Positions 8,587 through 16,769 of a DNA stretch of 64,000 nt are shown piece after piece (position 1 is the first letter of the stretch; each line of letters begins with the position of its first letter). This stretch comes from Lachnospiraceae bacterium NK4A179 (lineage in GTDB: Bacteria > Bacillota > Clostridia > Lachnospirales > Lachnospiraceae): contig ATWC01000013.1 of assembly GCA_000421045.1 (NCBI GenBank), positions 1-64,000 on the forward strand. Reading direction: 5' to 3'. The notes beneath the pieces were generated by a model. It had not been told where the DNA came from and ran no database searches. It worked only from the letters and a program-made list of their open reading frames with translations. The translations under genes were made by a program, and so were the position numbers.

Positions 8587-10101
8587 ATGATCACAAATGA
8601 TAAAGGTATTGTAAGTTTCAGACATATGGTCATTGAAGAAGTGGCAAGGCTTGCATGGGCCGGCAATCTTAACGATGAGACAAAAAATGAACTTGTTTAC
8701 AAGATCATACCTGGACCCAAGCCGCAGTTTCGCTGCTGCATATATAAAGAAAGAGAGATAGTCCGGGAGCGTATACGTCTCGCCTGTGCTCAGAATGTTT
8801 CAAGCAATCCCGATTCAAAGAATGTGGTACAGGTAATAGATGCGGCATGTGATGAATGTCCTCTTTCGGCTTATTCCGTTACGGATAACTGCCGCTTCTG
8901 TATGGGTAAAGCCTGCTTCAATTCCTGCAAATTCAGCGCTATCACACCCGGTGATGTGCGCATGCATATAGATCCGCAGAAATGTAAGGAGTGCGGTATG
9001 TGTGCGAAAGCCTGCCCTTATTCTGCGATCGTTCATCTGGAACGTCCCTGCAAAAAGTCATGTCCCGTGGGTGCGATTACCTATGATGAAAACGGTCTCT
9101 GCAAGATCGATGAGGAGAAGTGCATAAACTGCGGACACTGTGTTCATAACTGTCCGTTCGGTGCCATAGGCACAAAGACCTATCTTGTTCCCATTATTCG
9201 GGACATACTTGCAGGCAAGGAAGTGATCGCAATGGTTGCACCTGCCATTGAGGGTCAGTTTGGATCTGAGATCAATCTTTCATCCATAAGAGCTGCACTT
9301 AAGAAAGTGGGCTTTGCAGATATGGTTGAAGTGGGTCTCGGCGGAGATATGACGGCCGCATATGAATCACTTGAGTGGAGTGATGCGGCTAAGGAGGGCA
9401 GAAAGATGACCACATCATGCTGCCCCGCATTCATAAATATGTTAAAGAAGCATTTCCCGGAGCAGTTCCATGAGAATATGTCTTCAGTAGTTTCGCCTAT
9501 GTGTGCCATCTCAAGATATCTGAAGCTTACTCATCCCGGCTGTGTAACGGTATTTATCGGACCTTGCGTAGCAAAGAAGTCTGAAGCGCTGGATAAGTCG
9601 GTTCCGGATAATGCAGATTATGTAATGACATTTGGAGAATTCACAACGCTGCTCCGTTCAAAGGATGTGGAGCTTGAGCATGTTGATGAAGATTATCAGG
9701 AGGCAACAGTATTTGGAAAGCGTTTTGCTTCAAGCGGCGGTGTTGCCGATGCAGTGCTCGAATGCATGTATGAGCGCGGAGAGAATACGGATGAGATCAA
9801 TCTGCTGAAGGCAGCAGGCGGCAAGGAGTGCAAGAATGCACTTACCATGCTTAAACTCGGACGTCTGCAGCAGGATTTCATAGAAGGTATGGTATGTGAA
9901 GGCGGATGCGTAGGCGGCCCTTCAAAGCGCAAGACCGAGCAGGAGATCATGAAGGCCAGAAACTCACTGCTTCAGGCTGCCGAAGAAAAGAATGTCATCG
10001 AGAACCTTTTGCAGTATCCGATGGACAAGTTCTCCATGCATCGCAATGGTGAGATGGATGTGGCGCTTACAGAGCGTGTACTTGCGGCCGGTAAAAAATG
10101 A
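8587..10101 (+). CDS. Monomeric [FeFe] hydrogenase, group B-like
   Basis: The protein has 504 residues. N-terminal cysteine clusters (CDECP, CxxCMGKxC, CKECGMCxxACP, CINCGHCxxNCP) can hold several [4Fe-4S] centres. The catalytic H-cluster domain follows, with L1 TSCCPAF, L2 FIGPCVAKKSEA and L3 EGMVCEGGCVGGPS. These are the motifs of the FeFe_hydrog_B1/B3-type family, which differs from the M3 enzyme in its N-terminal cluster arrangement. It would couple ferredoxin-like electrons to proton reduction or H2 sensing; which of the two is unknown. The start ATG has an AGGAGG site 7 bases upstream. The hydEFG maturases are not in the window. Confidence 0.9.
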   Translation: MITNDKGIVSFRHMVIEEVARLAWAGNLNDETKNELVYKIIPGPKPQFRCCIYKEREIVRERIRLACAQNVSSNPDSKNVVQVIDAACDECPLSAYSVTDNCRFCMGKACFNSCKFSAITPGDVRMHIDPQKCKECGMCAKACPYSAIVHLERPCKKSCPVGAITYDENGLCKIDEEKCINCGHCVHNCPFGAIGTKTYLVPIIRDILAGKEVIAMVAPAIEGQFGSEINLSSIRAALKKVGFADMVEVGLGGDMTAAYESLEWSDAAKEGRKMTTSCCPAFINMLKKHFPEQFHENMSSVVSPMCAISRYLKLTHPGCVTVFIGPCVAKKSEALDKSVPDNADYVMTFGEFTTLLRSKDVELEHVDEDYQEATVFGKRFASSGGVADAVLECMYERGENTDEINLLKAAGGKECKNALTMLKLGRLQQDFIEGMVCEGGCVGGPSKRKTEQEIMKARNSLLQAAEEKNVIENLLQYPMDKFSMHRNGEMDVALTERVLAAGKK

Positions 10102-10134
10102 CAGGCAGGCCGGTTATACAAAAGCCTGCGGATA

Positions 10135-10143
10135 TGGTAAAAT
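10135..10143 (+). promoter_or_regulatory. Extended -10 upstream of ileS
   Basis: TG at 10135-10136 precedes TAAAAT (10138-10143), 70 bases before the ileS ATG; no clear -35. A short inverted repeat GCAGGC/GCCTGC (10105-10110 with 10124-10129) lies just upstream and may separate ileS from the hydrogenase transcript. The gap is too short for a T-box leader. Confidence 0.35.
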
Positions 10144-10212
10144 AGTTCCGTTTATCATTCACTTCAGAGTACCCGACCCGGACGAGAAACGGGCGGCTTT
10201 AAGGAGGAAAAA

Positions 10213-13200
10213 ATGCAATACAGCAAGGTATCAACAGATCTTAATTTTGTAGACCGTGAAAAGGAAGTAGAGAAATTCTGGAAAGACAATAAGATCTTCG
10301 AGAAGAGTATCAAGCAGAGGGAGGGCTGCCCTGTCTATACATTCTATGACGGACCGCCTACAGCAAATGGAAAGCCCCATATCGGACACGTCCTTACCCG
10401 TGTCATTAAGGATATGATACCGCGTTACAGGACCATGAAAGGAAATATGGTCCCCAGGAAAGCCGGCTGGGACACACACGGACTTCCTGTTGAGATAGAA
10501 GTAGAAAAGCTCCTTGGCATTGATGGAAAGGATCAGATCGAAAGCTATGGTCTGGAGCCTTTCATCGAGAAGTGCAAGGAGAGTGTATGGAAATATAAGG
10601 GAATGTGGGAGGATTTTTCCGGTACTGTCGGTTTCTGGGCAGACATGGATCATCCTTACGTTACCTATGATGATAACTTTATAGAATCAGAATGGTGGGC
10701 ACTCAAGCAGATCTTTGATAAAGGGCTGCTTTACAAGGGCTTCAAGATAGTTCCTTACTGCCCTCGCTGCGGAACCCCTCTTTCCTCACACGAGGTGGCA
10801 CAGGGCTACAAAGCAGTAAAAGAGCGTTCTGCGATCGTTCGTTTCAAGTGCAAGGATGAGGATGCTTATTTCCTGGCATGGACCACAACGCCCTGGACAC
10901 TTCCTTCAAACACCGCACTCTGTGTAAATCCTGATGAGACTTACTGCAAAGTTAAGGCTGCAGATGGTTATACATATTATATGGCTGAGGCACTTCTTGA
11001 TTCAGTGCTCGGAAAGCTTGCAGAAGAAGATAAGCCTGCATATGAAGTACTTGAGAAGTTCAAAGGCAATGATCTTAAGGGAAGAGAGTATGTTCCTCTG
11101 TTCAAGTGCACAGGTGAAGCTGCCGAGAAGCAGCACAAGAAAGCTCATTTCGTAACAGCAGACAGTTACGTAACTATGACAGACGGTACCGGTATCGTAC
11201 ATATCGCACCTGCTTTCGGTGAAGACGATGCGAGGGTCGGCCGTGAGAACGATCTGCCTTTCATACAGTTTGTAGACGGCAAGGGCGAGATGACAGCCGA
11301 GACACCTTATGCCGGACTTTTCGTAAAGGATGCCGATCCCAAGGTCCTTACAGATCTTGATAAGGACGGACTTCTTTTCGATGCTCCAAAGTTTGAGCAT
11401 GACTATCCTTTCTGCTGGAGATGTGACACGCCGCTTCTTTACTATGCGCGTGAGACATGGTTCATCAAGATGACAGCTGTTAAGGAAGATCTTGTAAAGA
11501 ATAACAAGACAGTTAACTGGATTCCCGCAACCATCGGAGAAGGAAGATTCGGCAACTGGCTTGAAAACATCCAGGACTGGGGTATTTCAAGAAACCGTTA
11601 CTGGGGCACACCGCTTAATATCTGGACCTGCCCTGACTGCGGCGAGATCATGAGCATAGGCTCAAGAAAGGAACTTGCTGAGAAGAGCGGCAATCCCGAG
11701 AATGAAAAGGTAGAGCTTCATCGTCCGTATATCGATGCAGTAGAGATCCCCTGCCCGAAGTGTAAAAAGATGATGCACAGGGTTCCTGAGGTTATTGACT
11801 GCTGGTTCGATTCAGGCGCAATGCCTTTTGCACAGCATCACTATCCGTTTGAGAATAAAGATCTGTTCGAGCAGCAGTTCCCTGCAAAGTTTATTTCGGA
11901 AGCAGTCGATCAGACCAGAGGCTGGTTCTATTCACTTATGGCTGAATCAACACTTCTCTTCAACAAGGCTCCTTATGAGAATGTAATAGTTCTCGGTCTT
12001 GTGCTTGATGAAAAGGGCCAGAAGATGAGTAAGCATCTTGGCAACGCTGTTGATCCTTTTGAAGCACTCAAGAATTACGGTGCCGATGCGATCAGATGGT
12101 ATTTCTACATCAATTCCGCACCCTGGCTGCCCAACAGATTCCACGGCAAGGCAGTTCAGGAAGGACAGAGAAAGTTCATGGGTACATTATGGAACACATA
12201 TGCGTTCTGGGTACTCTATGCAAATATCGATGACTTCGATGCTTCAAAGTACAGCCTTGAATATGACAAGCTTGCTGTAATAGATAAGTGGCTTCTTTCA
12301 AAGCTGAATACAGTAGTCGGAGAAGTTGATGACAACCTGAACAACTATCGTATCCCCGAAGCTGCAAGAGCTCTTCAGGATTTCGTTGATGAAATGAGTA
12401 ACTGGTATGTACGCCGCAGCCGTGAACGTTTCTGGGCTAAGGGAATGGAGCAGGATAAGATCAATGCTTACATGACTCTTTACACAGCGCTCGTTACCAT
12501 ATCAAAGGCAGCAGCTCCCATGATCCCGTTCATGACAGAGGAGATATATCAGAACCTCGTGAAGAGCGTTGATAAGGATGCACCTGAGTCGATCCATCTC
12601 TGTGACTTCCCTTCTGTTGATGAGAAGTTTATCGATAAGAAGCTTGAGGAGAACATGGAAGCAGTACTTAAGATAGTCAATATCGGACGTGCTGCAAGAA
12701 ACGGAGCAAATATCAAGAACCGTCAGCCTATCGGTACAATGATCGTCAAGACACCGGTTAAGCCTGATGAGTTCTACACAGCGATCATAAGAGAAGAGCT
12801 TAACGTCAAAGAAGTTACATATATGGATGACGTAAGCGAATATACTTCTTATAATTTCAAGCCGCAGCTCAAGACAGTTGGTCCCAAGTACGGCAAGCAT
12901 CTTGGTGCTATACAGAAGTATCTTGCAGGTATCGATGGCAATGCTGCAATGGCAGAACTTAAGGATAAGGGAGAGATAAGCTTCGAGGCAGACGGTGCAG
13001 GCATATCTCTTACAGAAGAAGATCTGCTCATCTCAATGATCCAGAAGGATGGCTATGCTGCAGAGGCAGACGGACCTGTGACAGTAGTCCTTGATACAAA
13101 CCTTTCCGAAGAACTCATAGAGGAAGGCTTTGTATTTGAGGTGATCTCAAAGCTTCAGACAATGCGTAAGGATTCGGGCTTTGAGGTTATGGACAGGATC

Positions 13201-13371
13201 GAGGCTGCATTCTCAGGCAATGAAAAGCTTGAAGCTATCATAAAGAAGAATGCAGAAGCTATATCTACAAAGGTACTCGCCAACGAGCTGAAGTATGAGG
13301 AATCATTCGACGGTGCGAAGGAATGGGATATTAACGGTGAAAAGCTGACGATCTCCGTAAAGAAGATCTGA
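10213..13371 (+). CDS. ileS: Isoleucyl-tRNA synthetase, type 2 (eukaryote-like)
   Basis: At 1052 residues this is longer than the ~930-residue bacterial type 1 enzyme. The HIGH motif is in GKPHIGHVLTRVIKD, the CP1 editing region shows AWTTTPWTLPSN and the KMSKS motif reads GQKMSKHLGN. Zinc-binding CPRC and CPDC pairs are present within the CP/insertion regions. The sequence around HIGH and the long C-terminal domain match IleS2, the class to which naturally mupirocin-tolerant enzymes belong. It charges tRNA-Ile in the cytoplasm. An AAGGAGG site lies directly before the ATG. No T-box leader is present. Confidence 0.95.
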   Translation: MQYSKVSTDLNFVDREKEVEKFWKDNKIFEKSIKQREGCPVYTFYDGPPTANGKPHIGHVLTRVIKDMIPRYRTMKGNMVPRKAGWDTHGLPVEIEVEKLLGIDGKDQIESYGLEPFIEKCKESVWKYKGMWEDFSGTVGFWADMDHPYVTYDDNFIESEWWALKQIFDKGLLYKGFKIVPYCPRCGTPLSSHEVAQGYKAVKERSAIVRFKCKDEDAYFLAWTTTPWTLPSNTALCVNPDETYCKVKAADGYTYYMAEALLDSVLGKLAEEDKPAYEVLEKFKGNDLKGREYVPLFKCTGEAAEKQHKKAHFVTADSYVTMTDGTGIVHIAPAFGEDDARVGRENDLPFIQFVDGKGEMTAETPYAGLFVKDADPKVLTDLDKDGLLFDAPKFEHDYPFCWRCDTPLLYYARETWFIKMTAVKEDLVKNNKTVNWIPATIGEGRFGNWLENIQDWGISRNRYWGTPLNIWTCPDCGEIMSIGSRKELAEKSGNPENEKVELHRPYIDAVEIPCPKCKKMMHRVPEVIDCWFDSGAMPFAQHHYPFENKDLFEQQFPAKFISEAVDQTRGWFYSLMAESTLLFNKAPYENVIVLGLVLDEKGQKMSKHLGNAVDPFEALKNYGADAIRWYFYINSAPWLPNRFHGKAVQEGQRKFMGTLWNTYAFWVLYANIDDFDASKYSLEYDKLAVIDKWLLSKLNTVVGEVDDNLNNYRIPEAARALQDFVDEMSNWYVRRSRERFWAKGMEQDKINAYMTLYTALVTISKAAAPMIPFMTEEIYQNLVKSVDKDAPESIHLCDFPSVDEKFIDKKLEENMEAVLKIVNIGRAARNGANIKNRQPIGTMIVKTPVKPDEFYTAIIREELNVKEVTYMDDVSEYTSYNFKPQLKTVGPKYGKHLGAIQKYLAGIDGNAAMAELKDKGEISFEADGAGISLTEEDLLISMIQKDGYAAEADGPVTVVLDTNLSEELIEEGFVFEVISKLQTMRKDSGFEVMDRIEAAFSGNEKLEAIIKKNAEAISTKVLANELKYEESFDGAKEWDINGEKLTISVKKI

Positions 13372-13385
13372 CAGATCTGAGGGAT

Positions 13386-14456
13386 ATGATAGAAAATATC
13401 GTGGCACTGATCCCGGCATATTGCCCGGATAAAGAAATGACAGCTTTGATGAGCAAACTCACAAAAGAGTTTGCTCATATAGTTGTTGTTGATGACGGAT
13501 GCTATGAAAAATACAAAGATATATTTGATGAAGCCTGCGGCTATGAAAATGTAGCGCTTCTCCACCATGAAGTGAATAAAGGAAAGGGCATGGCCTTAAA
13601 GACCGGCTTTGCTCATATCCTGGAAAAACTGCCGGATGTACAGGGAGTTGTGACGCTTGATGCAGACGGCCAGCACACAGTGGAGGATACGATCAAATGC
13701 TGTGAGGCTTTTTTGAATTCTGACGGGAAAAAACCTGTGGTATTCGGATGCAGGGATTTCAGTTCGGATTCGGATATACCGCCCAGATCAAGGTTCGGAA
13801 ACCGGCTGACGAGCAGGCTCATGAAATTTTTCTGTGATATCACTTTGAGCGATACCCAGACGGGGCTCCGCGTACTTTCGACTGATATACTTAAGGATCT
13901 TTTAGAAGTTCCCGGCGAACGTTACGAATATGAGATGAATATGATATTTGCACTGCATGATCTGGAAGTGCCTTTTAAGGAAGTGCAGATAACTATCATC
14001 TATCTCAATCAGAACGAAGGCTCGCACTTCAATCCGATCAAGGATTCAATGAAGATATACAAAGTCTTCATGAAGTTCTGTATATCATCGTTTGGATCGG
14101 CATTGCTTGACTGGCTCATATTCACGACTGCACAGCATTTTCTGAAAGTACCGCTGCCCTCAAATTATGTTGAAGTATCGACGGCTATAGCGCGAATATG
14201 TTCAGGAATCTTCAATTACAATTTCAACAGGATCATATTCAAGTCAAAGGCAAAGGATGCACTGGTTTCAGGACCGAAGTATCTGGTTCTCTGGCTTATT
14301 CAGATGGTCATATCGGCATACTCTGTTAAGTATGTTTCAATGTGGACCGGTTTTCCGTCACCTGTTGTAAAGATAGTCATAGACACCATACTCTTCTTTA
14401 TCAGCTATAAGATACAGCAGATGTGGGTATTTAAGAAAAATAAGGATAAAGACTGA
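13386..14456 (+). CDS. Family 2 glycosyltransferase fused to a GtrA-like membrane domain
   Basis: Residues ~1-215 form a GT-A domain of the polyprenol-phosphate mannose/glucose synthase type, with ALIPAYCPD, VVVDDG and the metal-binding TLDADGQH. Residues ~225-356 carry three to four membrane segments of the GtrA family, ending in a basic tail. Such proteins put sugars on undecaprenyl phosphate and help present them for wall or lipoteichoic glycosylation. The start follows ileS by 15 bases with a GAGG site. The stop shares a base with the yfbR start, so ileS, this gene and yfbR are probably one transcript. Confidence 0.88.
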   Translation: MIENIVALIPAYCPDKEMTALMSKLTKEFAHIVVVDDGCYEKYKDIFDEACGYENVALLHHEVNKGKGMALKTGFAHILEKLPDVQGVVTLDADGQHTVEDTIKCCEAFLNSDGKKPVVFGCRDFSSDSDIPPRSRFGNRLTSRLMKFFCDITLSDTQTGLRVLSTDILKDLLEVPGERYEYEMNMIFALHDLEVPFKEVQITIIYLNQNEGSHFNPIKDSMKIYKVFMKFCISSFGSALLDWLIFTTAQHFLKVPLPSNYVEVSTAIARICSGIFNYNFNRIIFKSKAKDALVSGPKYLVLWLIQMVISAYSVKYVSMWTGFPSPVVKIVIDTILFFISYKIQQMWVFKKNKDKD

Positions 14457-15049
14457 TGGCTGATTTTGCTTTTTTCGCCATGATGGCGAGACTTAAATGG
14501 ATAGACAGATGGGCGCTGATGAGAAACTCTGAAGAAGAGAATCTCGCCGAACATTCACTTGATGTGGCAATGCTTTCTCATGCGCTTTGTGTAATAGGCA
14601 ATGAAAGGCTTGGGAAGAATCTTGATGCCGAGCATGCTGCCGTGATGGGTATGTATCATGATGTATCCGAGATAATCACAGGTGATCTGCCCACTCCGGT
14701 AAAATACAGAAACCCTGAGATCAAGAAAGCATATAAGGAGATCGAGAAGGATGCGAACAGAAGCCTTCTTGAACTGCTCCCGGATGATATGAAGGATGAA
14801 TTCAAAACCGTGTTCTTCCCTTCTCCGGAATATGAATATGAAAAGAAACTTGTGAAGTGTGCTGATAAGCTTTCGGCCTATATCAAATGCATTGAAGAGA
14901 AGAAAGCCGGCAACGATGAATTTGCGGATGCCGAGCATCAGTCTCTAAAGGCCATAAAGGAAATGAGCCTGCCTGAGGGCGAGATTTTCCTTGAGGAATT
15001 CCTTCCGGCATACTCCAAAACACTTGATGCCATACGTCCTCATATGTAA
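14456..15049 (+). CDS. yfbR: 5'-deoxynucleotidase, YfbR-like HD protein
   Basis: This 197-residue cytoplasmic HD-domain phosphohydrolase dephosphorylates deoxynucleoside 5'-monophosphates. Visible family marks are RWALMRNSEEENLAEHSL near the N-terminus, the metal ligands H in AEHSLD and HD in GMYHDVSE, and the ITGDLPTPVKY segment that defines YfbR. Its length is normal. The ATG overlaps the previous stop by one base (TGATG), so it is translationally coupled to the GT2-GtrA gene. It may salvage deoxynucleosides that feed DeoC, but the two are not adjacent. Confidence 0.9.
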   Translation: MADFAFFAMMARLKWIDRWALMRNSEEENLAEHSLDVAMLSHALCVIGNERLGKNLDAEHAAVMGMYHDVSEIITGDLPTPVKYRNPEIKKAYKEIEKDANRSLLELLPDDMKDEFKTVFFPSPEYEYEKKLVKCADKLSAYIKCIEEKKAGNDEFADAEHQSLKAIKEMSLPEGEIFLEEFLPAYSKTLDAIRPHM

Positions 15050-15131
15050 AAAGATTAGATACCACTAACCGTTCCTATAGTGTTATCTTATATTTGGTAA
15101 TAATAAATGAATATACGAGGAGGTATTAACC

Positions 15132-15302
15132 ATGGCTTATGTAATTAACGACAGCTGCATTATGTGTGGCACATGCGCAGGCAACTGCCCCGTAGACGCT
15201 ATAGCACAGGGTGATTCACAGTATACTATCGATGCTGATAAGTGCATCAGCTGCGGCACATGCGCAGGTAACTGCCCTGTAGGCGCTATCGCAGAAGGCT
15301 GA
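15132..15302 (+). CDS. 2[4Fe-4S] clostridial-type ferredoxin
   Basis: This 56-residue protein has two CxxCxxCxxxCP motifs (CIMCGTCAGNCP and CISCGTCAGNCP), each binding a [4Fe-4S] cluster, in the pseudo-twofold arrangement of clostridial ferredoxin. It is a low-potential cytoplasmic electron carrier, plausibly serving the [FeFe] hydrogenase at 8587. A GAGGAGG site lies 7 bases before the ATG. A strong intrinsic terminator follows 22 bases after the stop, so it is probably monocistronic. Confidence 0.96.
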   Translation: MAYVINDSCIMCGTCAGNCPVDAIAQGDSQYTIDADKCISCGTCAGNCPVGAIAEG

Positions 15303-15324
15303 GATTAATCTAATACGTAAAAAG

Positions 15325-15353
15325 AAGAACGTCCGTAAAGGGCGTTCTTTTTT
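15325..15353 (+). terminator. Intrinsic terminator after ferredoxin
   Basis: The stem AAGAACGTCC (15325-15334) pairs with GGGCGTTCTT (15340-15349) with one G-T wobble and a GTAAA loop, followed by a run of seven T. On the opposite strand the A-rich side gives a weaker reverse terminator for nth. Confidence 0.9.
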
Positions 15354-15374
15354 ATGCGCGTGAGTAGGGCGAAG

Positions 15375-16013
15375 TTATTTACTTTGCATAGCTCCCGGAC
15401 AGAGCTTCTTTAAGAAGCATTGCTCACAGTCAGGCTTTCTTGCGGTGCAGATGCTGCGTCCTAATGTGATCAGATGCAGATTCCACAGTATCCAGTGATC
15501 TTTTGGTATTTTTTCCATCAGATCATATTCAACTTTTACCGGATCGGTCTCTTTCGTGAGTCCGAGTTTTCTGGAGATGCGTCCCACATGTGTGTCGACA
15601 ACTATGCTGGGTTCATTGTAGATATTGCCGCGTATCACATTTGCGGTCTTTCTTCCGACCCCGGGCAGCTTTGTCAGTTCATCTATATCGCAGGGAACTT
15701 TATCATTATATTTATCGTGGAGTATCCTGCAGCAAGCGATGATGTTTTTGGCCTTATTATGATAGAAGCCGGTTGAATGTATGTCCTGTTCAAGCTCCTG
15801 CAGATCGGCGTCAGCAAAAGCTTTGACTGAACTGTATTTCTTAAACAGATCTTTGGTGACTATGTTTACCCTGGCATCGGTACATTGTGCACTAAGTATG
15901 GTTGCGATAAGCAGCTGCCAGGCCGAGTTGTGATCGAGATAAGTACGTACTTCTGTGCCATATTCGGCATCAAGTATGGTCAGTATTTTTTTAATACGAT
16001 TTTTGTCTGTCAT
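15375..16013 (-). CDS. nth: Endonuclease III, [4Fe-4S] DNA glycosylase/AP lyase
   Basis: This 212-residue protein removes oxidised pyrimidines and cleaves abasic sites. The helix-hairpin-helix LPGVGRKTANV carries the catalytic lysine, and the catalytic Asp sits in VVDTHVGRI. The C-terminal C-x6-C-x2-C-x5-C loop (CTARKPDCEQCFLKKLC) binds the [4Fe-4S] cluster. Length and motif order are canonical. It is a single gene convergent with ferredoxin, and its upstream region is shared with the divergent SCP2 gene. Confidence 0.96.
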   Translation of the reverse strand: MTDKNRIKKILTILDAEYGTEVRTYLDHNSAWQLLIATILSAQCTDARVNIVTKDLFKKYSSVKAFADADLQELEQDIHSTGFYHNKAKNIIACCRILHDKYNDKVPCDIDELTKLPGVGRKTANVIRGNIYNEPSIVVDTHVGRISRKLGLTKETDPVKVEYDLMEKIPKDHWILWNLHLITLGRSICTARKPDCEQCFLKKLCPGAMQSK

Positions 16014-16046
16014 TGTTTACTATTGTTCCTAATTAAAAACATAGAG

Positions 16047-16075
16047 TTGACGTAAATGGAAATTTGCTATATATT
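16047..16075 (+). promoter_or_regulatory. Strong promoter of the SCP2-like gene
   Basis: TTGACG (16047-16052), a 17-base spacer and TATATT (16070-16075) give a near-consensus vegetative promoter. The leader is about 90 bases before the ATG at 16173, long enough for regulation, but no known riboswitch was recognised. Confidence 0.7.
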
Positions 16076-16172
16076 TATAAGGTAATTTTAATTAATTGCT
16101 TTTTTTATTGCAATAAATAATAAATTTCAGAGATCTGAGGGGATCCCGTTTGGTGGAGAAAAGGAGAGCACT

Positions 16173-16688
16173 ATGACTTACGAGAAGATCGTCGACTATG
16201 TTCAGAAGAAGATGGCGAAGGTTGATGCCGCAGCTACAGAGAATCTTGCAGTTCAGGTTGATGTGACCGGTGAGGGCGAAGGCGCATTCTACATTGCCGT
16301 ATGTGATGGCAAGCTTGATGTGGAACCTTATGAATATTATGATCATGATGCAAAGATCGTAGTTGACAGTTCAGATCTTATCGATATCGTTGACGGAAAG
16401 CTTGATGCTGCCAAGGCATTTAATGAAGGCAAGATCCGAGTTGAAGGCAATGTTGAGAAGTTCATTTCAATAAAGGCTCTTTTCCCTGCAGCAGCTCCTG
16501 CAAAGAAGGCAGAAGCTAAACCTGCAGCAAAGAAGGCTCCTGCAAAGAAAGCTCCTGCTAAGAAAGCTCCTGCAAAGAAGGCAGAAGAGAAGAAGACAGA
16601 AGTAAAGAAAGAAGAGCCCAAGAAAGAAGCAGCTCCTAAGGCCGCAGCAAAGCCTGCAGCTAAGAAAGCTCCCGCTAAGAAGAAATAA
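16173..16688 (+). CDS. SCP2-like domain protein with histone-H1-like Lys/Ala/Pro tail
   Basis: Of 171 residues, ~1-108 resemble an SCP2 sterol-carrier-type lipid-binding domain (GAFYIAVCDGKLDVEP, AKIVVDSSDLIDIVDGKLD, GKIRVEGN). Residues ~109-171 are an APAKKA/KPAAKK repeat rich in Lys, Ala and Pro, like the basic tails of AlgP or bacterial histone-H1-like proteins. The tail would bind nucleic acid or acidic surfaces. A strong promoter, a GGAG site and a flanking terminator suggest an abundant monocistronic product. The combination is unusual; the ligand and role are unknown. Confidence 0.75.
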   Translation: MTYEKIVDYVQKKMAKVDAAATENLAVQVDVTGEGEGAFYIAVCDGKLDVEPYEYYDHDAKIVVDSSDLIDIVDGKLDAAKAFNEGKIRVEGNVEKFISIKALFPAAAPAKKAEAKPAAKKAPAKKAPAKKAPAKKAEEKKTEVKKEEPKKEAAPKAAAKPAAKKAPAKKK

Positions 16689-16719
16689 TTTTTTCGGATC
16701 CTTTGAAATATATGATCAT

Positions 16720-16750
16720 AGCCCTGCTGTTAAAAAGCAGGGCTTTTTTT
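16720..16750 (+). terminator. Intrinsic terminator after the SCP2-like gene
   Basis: AGCCCTGCT (16720-16728) pairs perfectly with AGCAGGGCT (16736-16744) around a GTTAAAA loop, followed by a T run to 16750. It lies only 20 bases before the next ATG, so the PfkB-like gene must depend on readthrough or a promoter inside the upstream gene. Confidence 0.92.
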
Positions 16751-16769
16751 ACAACAAGGAGGATATGGT

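Noticed and set aside
10102-10212. T-box riboswitch ahead of ileS
   Set aside because: The gap is only 111 bases, lacks the T-box consensus and has no terminator with T run.
13155-13568. Minus-strand frame of 137 codons across the end of ileS
   Set aside because: It is antisense to two well-supported genes and shows no family features.
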